Below, in pieces: positions 7,265 through 15,466 of a DNA stretch of 31,742 bases. How positions within the stretch are numbered: position 1 is the first letter of the stretch; every line of letters begins with the position of its first letter. A program made the position numbers and the translations under genes. The notes beneath the pieces were generated by a model. That model saw only the letters and a program-made list of their open reading frames with translations, did not search any database and was not told where the DNA came from. The stretch spans positions 1 through 31,742 of the forward strand of contig CAZFKP010000022.1 of assembly GCA_964518725.1 (NCBI GenBank), written 5' to 3'. This DNA comes from JANRKF01 sp964518725 (GTDB lineage Bacteria; Pseudomonadota; Alphaproteobacteria; Rickettsiales; SXRF01).

Positions 7265-7746
7265 TTTTTACGGAACGCATCCAGCGAGATAATTTCTGCC
7301 GCGGCTTCGCCATCTTCGTCTTCTTCCACCTGCAGGTCGGCGGTATCCGGGAGTGCAGACTGTTCGGTTTGCGCCGCTTGGAATTGCAGGCCGAACTTGA
7401 TGCTTGGATCGGCGAACGCGGTCAGCGCCGCAAACGGTACGGTCAACTTTTCCGGCGCGCCGCCGAACGACAGCGTCACATGGAACTGTGCATCTTCAAC
7501 CCGGAAGTCCCAGAATTGGTGCTGTAGGACGATGGTGATGTCCTTCGGGTACTTACCGTGCAGGTGCTCGGACATGCGTACACCGGGGAACTGGGTGTCA
7601 TACGAAATGTAGAAGTGGTGCTCGCCCGGCAGCCCTTCGGCTTGCACACGGCGCATCACATCACGCACCATGGAGCGCATGGCGGCATCAATAAGGGATG
7701 GATAATTCAGGTAATCTTCGGTCATGGCGCTCATCTTAACCGACAT
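7261..7746 (-). CDS. sspB: ClpXP adaptor SspB (alphaproteobacterial type)
   Basis: A 161-residue ClpXP specificity-enhancing factor that delivers ssrA-tagged and other substrates to ClpXP. Its core contains LPGEHHFYISY, YPKDITIVLQHQFWDF, VTLSFGG and PFAALTAFADPSIKFGLQF, the signature of the alphaproteobacterial SspB fold. After an acidic linker (EEDEDGEAAAE) the C-terminus 'IISLDAFRKK' is the likely ClpX-binding tail. The frame is open further upstream to 7851, but that part is AT-rich and holds the promoter. The start at 7746 is chosen because GAGGGG lies just before it; ATGs at 7734 and 7725 are also possible and closer to homologue lengths. Confidence 0.9.
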   Translation of the reverse strand: MSVKMSAMTEDYLNYPSLIDAAMRSMVRDVMRRVQAEGLPGEHHFYISYDTQFPGVRMSEHLHGKYPKDITIVLQHQFWDFRVEDAQFHVTLSFGGAPEKLTVPFAALTAFADPSIKFGLQFQAAQTEQSALPDTADLQVEEDEDGEAAAEIISLDAFRKK

Positions 7747-7801
7747 TGACCCCTCATGCAATCCGGATAATTTATTCGGCATTTCGAGTAAATTTACCGA
7801 A

Positions 7802-7830
7802 ATTATACGACAACATCCAGATATTATTAA
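7802..7830 (-). promoter_or_regulatory. Candidate housekeeping promoter for sspB-tadA
   Basis: On the minus strand a perfect TATAAT (7807-7802) lies 17 bases downstream of TTAATA (7830-7825), a 4-of-6 match to TTGACA. It falls in the AT-rich divergent gap between sspB and the tadE-like gene and would give a leader of about 50 bases to the start at 7746. The -10 is strong; the -35 is weak. Confidence 0.5.
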
Positions 7831-7865
7831 ATAAATATAAAGTCTTATCATGATAGGATGGAACC

Positions 7866-8435
7866 ATGTTCAGGCACCCACGCAATTCAATGATGGCATC
7901 GCAGGAAGGTTCGGCGGCGGTTGAATTCGCGCTGATTTCACCGGTTCTGCTGTTATTTACCATCGGAATTATTGAGTTATCGCTGATGATGCTCACACAG
8001 AATATGATGGAAAGTGCGACCTTCACGGCGTCTCGGCTTGGTAAGACAGGGTATACGGAAGCGGGGATTACTCGTGAAGATACGATCATCGACGCGTTGC
8101 AGGATGTGGCGGGCACGGTGATGGATACCAGCCTGGTGACAATCGAGAGCACCACCTATAATGAGTTTGGTGATGTCGGGCAGCCGGAGCCATTCGTTGA
8201 TGCGAATAGCAACGGCGAGCATGATGACGGTGAAAATTTCACCGATGTGAATGGCAATGGCATCTACGATACTGACATGGGGACAACCGGTCTTGGTGGT
8301 GCCGGGCAAGTGGTGGTCTACACCGTGTCCTACCCGTGGCACATTACCACGCCGCTGATGAGCGCCATCTTCGGCGAGGATGGCGTATTCGTGCTCACTG
8401 CGCGCACGGTGGTAAGAAACGAGCCATTCTCATGA
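7866..8435 (+). CDS. TadE-like minor pilin with calcium-loop-like insert
   Basis: A 189-residue protein with a prepilin-like TadE domain: GSAAVEFALISPVLLLFTIGIIELSLMM-type hydrophobic segment (about 15-42), with the conserved Glu at 20 that TadE/pseudopilins share. Residues 112-138 carry two Asp/Asn/Gly-rich loops (DANSNGEHDDGE and DVNGNGIYDTD) resembling EF-hand/dockerin-type calcium loops. The C-terminus returns to the usual TadE beta-rich segment (VVVYTVSYPWHI). TadE proteins are processed by the prepilin peptidase TadV and help build Flp pili. AGGA lies 7 bases ahead of the ATG. It is the first of three coupled genes (4-base overlap with the next). No TadABCZ secretion genes are in the window. 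Confidence 0.85.
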   Translation: MFRHPRNSMMASQEGSAAVEFALISPVLLLFTIGIIELSLMMLTQNMMESATFTASRLGKTGYTEAGITREDTIIDALQDVAGTVMDTSLVTIESTTYNEFGDVGQPEPFVDANSNGEHDDGENFTDVNGNGIYDTDMGTTGLGGAGQVVVYTVSYPWHITTPLMSAIFGEDGVFVLTARTVVRNEPFS

Positions 8436-8995
8436 ATATATCATTCCGTGACCGTAACATTTTTTCCTGCTGCCGCGGTATCGCGGCTACGGAGTTTGCG
8501 GTTGCGCTGCCGTTCTTGTTATTGCTGATGCTTGGTGGAATGGAACTCAGCCGTTACGTCATCATGCACCAGAAGCTCGAGAAGGTCGCCTATACGGTTG
8601 CGGACGTAGTGTCGCAATCCGATAGCGTCACCGTTGCCCAGCTCGACCAGGCGGTGCTTGCGGCGGCAACCATCATGGAGCCGTATGATTTCAGTCCGAG
8701 CGGCGTGGTGTTCATCAGCTCCGTCTATAAATCCGGCGCTAATGCGCCGACGGTGCGCTGGCAATATAGTGGTGGCGGCGTGTTGTCGCGTACCAGCCAG
8801 ATCGGCGTCGTTGGCGCGAATGCCGTGTTGCCGAATGGGTTGACACTCAACGATAAGGACAACGTTATTATCGCCGAAGTGTTTTTTAGTTATGAGCCGT
8901 TCCTTGCTGGCGGTATTTTTGCCGACGATGTTGATCTGTATAAGGTGACAATTTTTAAACCAAGGCTTGGGGCGCTGACGACGCCGCCCGTGTGA
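8432..8995 (+). CDS. TadE/TadG-family minor pilin
   Basis: A 187-residue protein starting MNISFRDRNI with a prepilin-type segment (GIAATEFAVALPFLLLLMLGGMELSRY, about 17-43, with the conserved Glu of the ATEFA motif). A soluble beta-rich domain follows. The start at 8432 lies in the ATGA overlap with the preceding gene; the frame is open further upstream but those codons sit inside the neighbour. It probably works with the flanking TadE- and TadG-like proteins as minor pilins or assembly factors of a Tad/Flp pilus. The distinction between TadE and TadF cannot be made by eye. Confidence 0.85.
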   Translation: MNISFRDRNIFSCCRGIAATEFAVALPFLLLLMLGGMELSRYVIMHQKLEKVAYTVADVVSQSDSVTVAQLDQAVLAAATIMEPYDFSPSGVVFISSVYKSGANAPTVRWQYSGGGVLSRTSQIGVVGANAVLPNGLTLNDKDNVIIAEVFFSYEPFLAGGIFADDVDLYKVTIFKPRLGALTTPPV

Positions 8996-9002
8996 GGTTA
9001 GT

Positions 9003-10355
9003 ATGAAACGCTGGAACATTTTTTTTGCGGAGCAGGGATCGGTCATGCCGGTCATTGGTATTTTGGTAGTTGCACTGATCGGGTCTTCCGGCGCGGCGAT
9101 TGATACGGGGCGCGGCCAGCTGGTGAAGGCCAAACTTTCAAGCTCGCTCGATGCGGCGGGTCTTGCTGCGGCTTCCACGGTGAGCACGGTGGCGCTGCAG
9201 GCGGAAACTGAAAAATATCTGAACGCAAACTTCAACGGCTACATGGGCGCCACCATCATCGATGTTGGTATTGAGCCGAATGCCGACAACACTATTTTTA
9301 CCTTGAGCGCCACGGCCGAGGTTCCGACCAGTTTCATGAAAATCATGGGCATGGATAAAATCACCGTCGTGGCCGAATCCGAAATCACCCGCGCCAGCTC
9401 CGGTCTGGAGCTGGTGATGGTGCTGGACAATACCGGGTCGATGTCCGGCTCGAAACTCACCAGCCTCAAATCGGCGGCGACCACGCTCGTGAACATTCTC
9501 TACGGCGATCAGACGACGGTGGAGGATTTATGGATCGGGCTGGTGCCGTTTTCGCAGGCGGTGAACGTGGGAACCGGCAATGCCAGCTGGCTTGCCGCCA
9601 ACAGCTTCGACTGGCATGGCGTGGCGTGGAAAGGATGCGTGGATGCGCGTGAGGGCAGCGGCGAGGACATCACCGATTCGCCGCCGACCGTCTCCAGCCC
9701 GCAAACGCTTTTCCCGCAATATTTCTGGCCGGATGACGGCGATAACAACTGGCTGACCAATGGCGGTAATTTGCGCTCCGGCATCGGCGATACCAAAGGC
9801 CCGAACAAATATTGCCCGCAGGCGGTGACGCCGATGACCGGGGTGAAAGACACCATCCTTTCCGGCATCAACGCCATGACCGCCAACGGCAACACGCATA
9901 TTGGCCTGGGCGCGGTGTGGGGATGGCGGATGCTGTCGCCGCGCTGGCAGAATATATGGGGCGGCGAGATGAGCGCGAACGGCTTGCCGCTTGCCTACAA
10001 CACGCCGAAAATGAACAAGGCGGTGATCGTCATGACCGATGGTGACAATGTTATCAGCAACGACAGCCGCGGCGCTTACTGGTATCTCAACAACGGCAAG
10101 CTCGGCACGACCAACCAAAGCAGCGCCGAGGCGCAGCTCGATACAAGGCTCGGACAGGTCTGCACCTCGATGAAGAATAATAACATCATCGTTTATACCA
10201 TTTCGTTTGGTTCGATCAGTACTTCCAGCCAGACGATGTTACGCAACTGCGCGTCGCAATCGGACTTCTACTTCCCATCTCCGGACTCTGCGACATTGAG
10301 CGAAGCCTTCAAGGCCATCGGCGATTCGCTCTCCAGCCTCCGCGTCAGCAAATAG
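9003..10355 (+). CDS. tadG: TadG-like pilus protein with von Willebrand factor A domain
   Basis: A 450-residue protein. The N-terminal hydrophobic segment (about 15-35, VMPVIGILVVALIGSSGAAID) matches the TadG (Flp_N / TadE-like) anchor, followed by a region on adhesion-side (35-130). From about 138 a VWA domain begins: LELVMVLDNTGSMSGSKL carries the MIDAS DxTxS metal site (DNTGSMS). VIVMTDGDN (about 340-348) is the later conserved Asp strand. Several cysteines and a Trp-rich insertion lie in between. The start lies 7 bases after the previous gene, with GAGG before the ATG. VWA-type TadG proteins are thought to sit in the envelope and help anchor or sense the pilus; that is family knowledge, not seen here. 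A hairpin terminator follows. Confidence 0.88.
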   Translation: MKRWNIFFAEQGSVMPVIGILVVALIGSSGAAIDTGRGQLVKAKLSSSLDAAGLAAASTVSTVALQAETEKYLNANFNGYMGATIIDVGIEPNADNTIFTLSATAEVPTSFMKIMGMDKITVVAESEITRASSGLELVMVLDNTGSMSGSKLTSLKSAATTLVNILYGDQTTVEDLWIGLVPFSQAVNVGTGNASWLAANSFDWHGVAWKGCVDAREGSGEDITDSPPTVSSPQTLFPQYFWPDDGDNNWLTNGGNLRSGIGDTKGPNKYCPQAVTPMTGVKDTILSGINAMTANGNTHIGLGAVWGWRMLSPRWQNIWGGEMSANGLPLAYNTPKMNKAVIVMTDGDNVISNDSRGAYWYLNNGKLGTTNQSSAEAQLDTRLGQVCTSMKNNNIIVYTISFGSISTSSQTMLRNCASQSDFYFPSPDSATLSEAFKAIGDSLSSLRVSK

Positions 10356-10358
10356 GCT

Positions 10359-10395
10359 AGCGCAGGCTGCCCATTTTGCCAGCCGCGCTTTATAT
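10359..10395 (+). terminator. Probable intrinsic terminator after tadG-like gene
   Basis: AGCGC (10359-10363), a bulged A, and GGCTG (10365-10369) pair with CAGCC (10380-10384) and GCGCT (10385-10389), giving a 10-bp GC-rich stem with a 10-base loop, then TTATATC. The T-run is broken, so termination strength is uncertain. It separates the pilin genes from the sulfate transport operon. Confidence 0.55.
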
Positions 10396-10457
10396 CATTG
10401 GCAAGCGCCGCTTTTCTCCCGCTTCCCTTTCCCCGTTTGGCATGCTAATTCAGGAGC

Positions 10458-11285
10458 ATGACGTCATTTGCTTTAAAACAGCCCTCGGTGATTCCCGGCT
10501 TTGGCATCACGATGGGCTTCACCCTTTTTTACTTGCTGCTGGTCGTGATTGTCCCGCTGGCGGGCTTGTTTGTGAGCGCCAGTGCGCTCAGCTGGCCGCA
10601 ATTTGTCGAGACCGTCACCAGCGAGCGGGTGATGATGGCTTATCGCAACAGCTTCGGGATTGCGGCGCTGGCTGCCTGCATCAATTGCGTATTCGGACTG
10701 GCATTGGCCTGGGTTCTGGTGCGCTATGAGTTTCCCGGAAAAAAATTGATTGATGCGCTGGTTGATTTGCCGATTGCCTTGCCGACGGCGGTGGCGGGTA
10801 TTGCGCTGACCGCGCTCTATGCGCCGCAGGGCTGGATCGGGCAATATCTGGAGCCGCTCGGCATCAAGGTGGCGTTCACACCGCTGGGGATTTTGGTGGC
10901 GCTGATGTTTGTCGGCCTGCCGTTTGTCGTGCGTACGGTCGAGCCGGTGCTCAAGGATTTCGAGAAAGAGCTGGAGGAGGCGGCGACCAGCCTCGGTGCT
11001 AACCGCCGCCAGATTTTCACCCAGGTCATTTTTCCAAGCATCATGCCCGCCCTGCTCACCGGTTTTGCCATGGCGTTTGCCCGCGGCCTTGGCGAATATG
11101 GTTCGGTGATTTTCATCGCCGGCAACCTGCCGTACGTCTCGGAGATCATCCCGCTGTTCATCGTCATCAAGCTCGAACAGTATGATATTGCGGGTGCCAC
11201 GGCCATTGCCTGTGTCATGCTGGTCGCGTCGTTTCTTTTGCTGTTCATCATTAACTGGTTGCAGCGCTGGAGCAGTGGCCGATGA
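10458..11285 (+). CDS. cysT: Sulfate/thiosulfate ABC transporter permease CysT (CysU)
   Basis: A 275-residue inner-membrane permease with about six transmembrane helices. It starts in the family style (VIPGFGITMGFTLFYLLLVVIVPL). The EAA loop that docks to the ATPase is at about 174-195 (EEAATSLGANRRQIFTQV). GLGEYGSVIFIAGN near 213-226 is highly typical of CysT. Together with CysW and CysA it imports sulfate or thiosulfate. AGGAG is only one base from the ATG, an unusually tight spacing, but the start fits homologue N-termini. It is the first gene of a run with 4-base overlaps. No periplasmic sulfate-binding protein gene (sbp/cysP) is adjacent. Confidence 0.94.
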   Translation: MTSFALKQPSVIPGFGITMGFTLFYLLLVVIVPLAGLFVSASALSWPQFVETVTSERVMMAYRNSFGIAALAACINCVFGLALAWVLVRYEFPGKKLIDALVDLPIALPTAVAGIALTALYAPQGWIGQYLEPLGIKVAFTPLGILVALMFVGLPFVVRTVEPVLKDFEKELEEAATSLGANRRQIFTQVIFPSIMPALLTGFAMAFARGLGEYGSVIFIAGNLPYVSEIIPLFIVIKLEQYDIAGATAIACVMLVASFLLLFIINWLQRWSSGR

Positions 11286-12106
11286 AAGCGCATCTTTCCT
11301 CCAGCAGCGAATCGCGGCCAGTGAAATATACCCTGATCCTTGCCGGGCTGGGCTACCTTGCGCTTCTTGTCGTGTTGCCGGTGGCAGCGGTCTTTATCGA
11401 GGCCTTTCGTCAGGGCGCCGATGTTTACTGGCAGGCGCTGCAGGAGCCGGATGCACGCGCCGCTATTCGCCTGACCCTGTTGGTCGCGGCCATTGCGGTG
11501 CCGCTCAACATGGTATTCGGGCTATTTGCCAGTTGGGCGATTGCGAAATTCAAATTTGTCGGCAAGCGTCTACTCATTACGTTTATTGACTTGCCGTTTT
11601 CGGTGTCACCGGTGATTTCCGGCCTGATCTATATCCTGCTCTTTGGCGCGCATGGGGTGTTTGGGCAATGGCTGATTGAACGCGATATCCAGATTATCTT
11701 TGCAGTGCCAGGGCTGGTCATTGCTACGGTGTTTGTGACCTTTCCGTTTGTGGCGCGTGAGCTGATCCCGCTCATGGAAGAACAGGGAACGGAAGAAGAG
11801 GAAGCGGCCATCATGCTGGGCGCCGGTGGGTTACGCACCTTCTGTATGATTACGTTGCCCAACATCAAATGGGGGCTGCTCTATGGGGTCTTGCTCTGCA
11901 ACGCACGCGCCATGGGTGAATTCGGTGCGGTATCCGTCGTCTCCGGCCACATCAAGGGCGAAACCACCACTGTCCCGCTCCACGTCGAAATCCTGTACAA
12001 TGAATATAATTTCGCGGCGGCCTTTGCGGTGGCCTCGATCCTTACCCTGCTGGCGCTGGTTACGCTCTTGCTAAAAACCATCATTGAACGTAGGTTTGCC
12101 CGATGA
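11282..12106 (+). CDS. cysW: Sulfate/thiosulfate ABC transporter permease CysW
   Basis: A 274-residue permease, the partner of CysT in the sulfate importer. About six hydrophobic helices are present. The central region has LPFSVSPVISGLIYILLFG, and the EAA loop EEEEAAIMLGAGGLRTFCMITLPNI contacts CysA. The 'RAMGEFGAVSVVSGHIKGETTTVPLHVEILYNEY' region is diagnostic for CysW. It overlaps cysT and cysA by 4 bases each (ATGA). Its function depends on a binding protein encoded elsewhere. Confidence 0.95.
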   Translation: MKAHLSSSSESRPVKYTLILAGLGYLALLVVLPVAAVFIEAFRQGADVYWQALQEPDARAAIRLTLLVAAIAVPLNMVFGLFASWAIAKFKFVGKRLLITFIDLPFSVSPVISGLIYILLFGAHGVFGQWLIERDIQIIFAVPGLVIATVFVTFPFVARELIPLMEEQGTEEEEAAIMLGAGGLRTFCMITLPNIKWGLLYGVLLCNARAMGEFGAVSVVSGHIKGETTTVPLHVEILYNEYNFAAAFAVASILTLLALVTLLLKTIIERRFAR

Positions 12107-13326
12107 GCATCGAAGTAAAGAATATCAGAAAACAATTTGGCGATTTTGTTGCGCTCGGTGATACCAGCCTGCAGGTGGCCGACGGAGAGCTCGTCGCACT
12201 GCTGGGGCCATCCGGTTCCGGCAAGACCACCTTGTTGCGTATTATCGCCGGGCTGGAGCGTGCCGATTCCGGGAGCGTCATGATTGATGGGGTCGAAGCC
12301 AGCAACTTGCACGTCAAAGAGCGCAAGGTGGGTTTTGTTTTCCAGCATTATGCGCTGTTCAAGCACATGACCGTATTCGACAACGTGGCGTTCGGTCTGC
12401 GGGTTCGCCCCAAGGACATTCGTCCGACCCCGGGACAGATTCGTGCGCGGGTCATGAACCTGCTGGAGCTGGTGCACCTCGATAAGTTCCATGACCGTTA
12501 CCCGTCACAACTCTCGGGTGGGCAGCGGCAGCGTGTGGCGCTTGCCCGGTCGCTGGCGGTGGAGCCAAAACTGTTGCTGTTGGATGAGCCGTTCGGCGCG
12601 CTTGATGCAAAAGTGCGGAAGGAGCTACGTCGCTGGCTGCGCCGCCTGCATGACGATATGCATATCACCAGTATTTTTGTGACCCACGATCAGGAAGAGG
12701 CCATGGAAGTCTCCGATCGAGTGGTGGTGATGAACCAGGGCAAGATCGAGCAGGTGGGCACGCCGGAGCAGGTCTATCACACGCCGAGCAATGGCTTTGT
12801 TTATGACTTCCTTGGCAATTATAATGAATTTGCCGGTTGGCAGGATGAGAAAGGTGAGTTGCACCTAGCGGAAGATGATTTATGGGCGGCCGAGGCTGTG
12901 AGTGTGCAGCCTTCTGCCAATCCCGCAAAATCTCACTGGCTATCGCGCTATCCGGAGCTTGTCGGTGCGCTTAAGAAGGTGATCCCCGGACTACCGCTGG
13001 CAAACGAACTACCCGCCATGACCGTTGGCGGGAAAATCACCCGCCAGCAGATGCGCGCGCGGCTCGAGAAGCGCGGCAAACCGGTGCGGGTATTTTCGCG
13101 GCCGCATGAGATGTTTGTGAGCAAAATGCCTGAAGGCGAGCATGAATATTTGCCGGTGGAGGTGGTGCATATCAACCCGGCCGGGTCGTTGGCCAAAATT
13201 GAAATGCAGCGCAAGAACGGGGTGGTGCTGCAGGCGGAAATCCCGAAAACCATCGTCGATTCCCTGGCGCTTAAAAAGGGTGACAAGATATTCGTGCGTC
13301 CCAAGAACGTCAGGATATTTGAATGA
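12103..13326 (+). CDS. cysA: Sulfate/thiosulfate ABC transporter ATPase CysA, with long insert before the TOBE-like end
   Basis: A 407-residue ATPase powering CysTW. Walker A GPSGSGKTT is at 35-43, the Q-loop FQHYALF near 80-86, the ABC signature LSGGQRQRVALARS at 137-150, Walker B LLLLDEP at 157-163 and the switch His in VTHDQEEA (about 193-200). Usual CysA proteins are about 330-365 residues. Here residues about 246-327 form an unusually long segment between the nucleotide-binding domain and the C-terminal TOBE-like domain (VRVFSRPHEMFV onward). The reading frame is intact. It overlaps cysW and pgsA by 4 bases each. The insert might sense a ligand or simply be a lineage-specific linker. Confidence 0.93.
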   Translation: MSIEVKNIRKQFGDFVALGDTSLQVADGELVALLGPSGSGKTTLLRIIAGLERADSGSVMIDGVEASNLHVKERKVGFVFQHYALFKHMTVFDNVAFGLRVRPKDIRPTPGQIRARVMNLLELVHLDKFHDRYPSQLSGGQRQRVALARSLAVEPKLLLLDEPFGALDAKVRKELRRWLRRLHDDMHITSIFVTHDQEEAMEVSDRVVVMNQGKIEQVGTPEQVYHTPSNGFVYDFLGNYNEFAGWQDEKGELHLAEDDLWAAEAVSVQPSANPAKSHWLSRYPELVGALKKVIPGLPLANELPAMTVGGKITRQQMRARLEKRGKPVRVFSRPHEMFVSKMPEGEHEYLPVEVVHINPAGSLAKIEMQRKNGVVLQAEIPKTIVDSLALKKGDKIFVRPKNVRIFE

Positions 13327-13880
13327 ATACCGGCGTTTTTTCATGGGTGGACATTCGCAAGAACCTGCCGAACTATCTGACGTATTTCAGGATTGTAGTC
13401 ATCCCGCTGCTCATTCTATGTTTTTATATGAAGGGCGAGCTTGGCCTAATTTTATCTTCGGCGCTGTTCCTGCTCGCCAGCATCACCGATTGGCTGGATG
13501 GCTATGTGGCGCGGCTATGGAATGTACAATCGAACATTGGCCGATTCCTCGATCCGATTGCCGACAAGCTTTTGGTTGCCACTGCGCTGGTGCTGCTGGT
13601 AGCGGATGGGCGGGCGGATGTGCTGCCGGCGATTGCCATTATGTGCCGGGAAATCCTTGTTTCCGGGCTGCGGGAGTTTTTAGCTGAAATCCGTGTCAGC
13701 GTGCCGGTTTCCCGGCTTGCCAAGTGGAAGACAGGGGTGCAGATGGCGGCGATTTTCTGCTTGCTGTTGAGCTCGCCGGTTGCGCTCCTGGGGTCGATTA
13801 TGCTATGGTTAGCGGCAATCCTCACGTTGGTCACGGGTTATGCCTACCTGAAAACCGGCCTGAAACACATGGTAGATTAA
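13323..13880 (+). CDS. pgsA: CDP-diacylglycerol-glycerol-3-phosphate 3-phosphatidyltransferase PgsA
   Basis: A 185-residue membrane enzyme making phosphatidylglycerolphosphate from CDP-diacylglycerol and glycerol-3-phosphate, the entry to phosphatidylglycerol and cardiolipin. The CDP-alcohol phosphatidyltransferase motif DxxDGxxARxxxxxxxxGxxxDxxxD is visible as DWLDGYVAR...GRFLDPIADK (about 59-84). The N-terminal LPNYLTYFRIVVIPLLI and about four further helices fit PgsA. Its ATG lies inside the cysA stop. The link to sulfate transport is positional only. The citramalate synthase gene follows after 8 bases. Confidence 0.93.
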   Translation: MNTGVFSWVDIRKNLPNYLTYFRIVVIPLLILCFYMKGELGLILSSALFLLASITDWLDGYVARLWNVQSNIGRFLDPIADKLLVATALVLLVADGRADVLPAIAIMCREILVSGLREFLAEIRVSVPVSRLAKWKTGVQMAAIFCLLLSSPVALLGSIMLWLAAILTLVTGYAYLKTGLKHMVD

Positions 13881-13888
13881 GGTAGATA

Positions 13889-15466
13889 ATGGCCGAATAT
13901 ATCACACTGTATGATTCGACGTTGCGTGACGGCGCGCAATCGCGCGGGGTCGATTTCACCGTAGCGGATAAGGTCGCCATTGCCCGCGAACTCGATAAGT
14001 TCGGCATCGATTACATCGAAGGCGGCTGGCCGGGTGCGAACCCGAACGACGATGCGTTTTTTGCCGCGCCGCCCAGTTTGAAGAAAGCGAAACTCTCGGC
14101 CTTCGGCATGACGCGCCGCGCCGGGCGCTCGGCGGATAACGATCCGGGGCTTGCGACCTTGCTGGATAGTGGCGCGACATCCATCTGCCTGGTTGGGAAA
14201 AGCTGGGAGCATCAGGTGAAGTCGGCGCTTGGGATCACCCCGGCGGAGAATCTGCGTATGATTGCCGAATCGGTTGCGCTGGTGACCAAAAAGAAAATGG
14301 AAGCGTTGTACGACGCCGAACATTTCTTTGATGGCTACAAAGCCAATCCCGACTATGCGATTTCGGCGCTGAAAGCCGCCTATGACAATGGCGCGAAATG
14401 GATCGTGCTGTGTGATACTAACGGTGGGTCGCTGCCGTTTGATATTGAACGCATCGTCGGTGAAATCACCAAGCATATTCCCGGCAAGCATCTGGGCATC
14501 CATTGCCATAACGATACGGAAAATGCGGTGGCAAATTCGCTGGCCGCCGTGCGTGCCGGCGTGCGGCAGGTGCAGGGAACCATCAATGGGATCGGCGAGC
14601 GCTGCGGCAATGCGAACCTGATCTCCATCATCCCGAACCTGGTGCTGAAAATGGGGTTTGCTACCGGTGTTACGCCTGAGAAACTCGCTGGCCTCACCCA
14701 GCTTTCGCGTTTTCTCGACGACCGGTTGAACCGTGCGCCGAATCAGCATGCGCCCTATGTCGGCAGCGCCGCCTTCGCGCATAAGGGGGGGCTACACGTG
14801 TCGGCGATGAGCAAGGATTCGTCGAGCTATGAACATATCAAACCCGAAAAAGTCGGCAATGAGCGCACGGTGCTGGTGTCCGACAAGGCCGGGAAATCCA
14901 ACATTCTCGACCGGCTGAAACAATTCGGCATCAAGATCAAGGCGGATGACGACCGCGTGGCGGCGTTGGTATCGGAAGTGAAAGCCCGTGAGAAAATCGG
15001 CTATGCGTATGAAGGCGCGGAGGCGAGCTTTGAACTGCTCGCGCGCCGCCTGCTTGGCACCGTGCCGGAATTCTTTGCGGTGGAAGGTTTCCGTGTGATC
15101 GGCGAGCGGCGGTTTAATGCCAAGGGGCATTTGGTCAACGTGTCGGAAGCGACCGTCAAGCTGCTCATCAACGGGGAGGAAGTGCTGACGGCGGCGGAAG
15201 GCAATGGCCCGGTGAATGCGCTCGACGGTGCGCTGCGTAAGGGCCTTGCCAAACATTTCCCGCAGCTCAAAGATTTGCTGCTCACCGATTTCAAGGTGCG
15301 GATCATCAATTCTGATGCTGGCACGGAAGCCGTGACACGGGTGATGATCGAATCGCGTGATGGCAAGGGTAATGTCTGGACGACGCTTGGTGTGTCCTCC
15401 AACCTGATCGATGCGGCGTTTGATGCGTTGTATGATTCGGTGACTTACCGGCTTTTGAAAAAATGA
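13889..15466 (+). CDS. cimA: Citramalate synthase
   Basis: A 525-residue enzyme condensing pyruvate with acetyl-CoA to (R)-citramalate, the first step of the threonine-independent route to isoleucine. The catalytic TLYDSTLRDGAQSRG motif opens the TIM barrel (7-21). IEGGWPGANPND is characteristic of CimA rather than LeuA. The metal-binding HCHND (about 206-210) and the NGIGERCGNANL motif are present. The AHKGGLH turn is encoded across a run of seven G. The C-terminal regulatory domain (about 400-520, with GTEAVTRVMIESRDG) is the LeuA_dimer-type allosteric domain, where isoleucine feedback is expected. The stop overlaps the sirtuin gene by 4 bases. Confidence 0.93.
   Translation: MAEYITLYDSTLRDGAQSRGVDFTVADKVAIARELDKFGIDYIEGGWPGANPNDDAFFAAPPSLKKAKLSAFGMTRRAGRSADNDPGLATLLDSGATSICLVGKSWEHQVKSALGITPAENLRMIAESVALVTKKKMEALYDAEHFFDGYKANPDYAISALKAAYDNGAKWIVLCDTNGGSLPFDIERIVGEITKHIPGKHLGIHCHNDTENAVANSLAAVRAGVRQVQGTINGIGERCGNANLISIIPNLVLKMGFATGVTPEKLAGLTQLSRFLDDRLNRAPNQHAPYVGSAAFAHKGGLHVSAMSKDSSSYEHIKPEKVGNERTVLVSDKAGKSNILDRLKQFGIKIKADDDRVAALVSEVKAREKIGYAYEGAEASFELLARRLLGTVPEFFAVEGFRVIGERRFNAKGHLVNVSEATVKLLINGEEVLTAAEGNGPVNALDGALRKGLAKHFPQLKDLLLTDFKVRIINSDAGTEAVTRVMIESRDGKGNVWTTLGVSSNLIDAAFDALYDSVTYRLLKK

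Noticed and set aside
7747..7851. An N-terminal extension of SspB to 7851
   Set aside because: The region is AT-rich, contains the TATAAT box, and homologues start near the chosen ATG.
10400..10457. A promoter directly ahead of cysT (GCTAAT at 10444)
   Set aside because: It is only about 8 bases from the ATG and has no -35 at proper spacing.
14784..14791. Seven-G run in cimA as a slippage switch
   Set aside because: It encodes the conserved KGG of AHKGGLH, is short, and is explained by codon choice.
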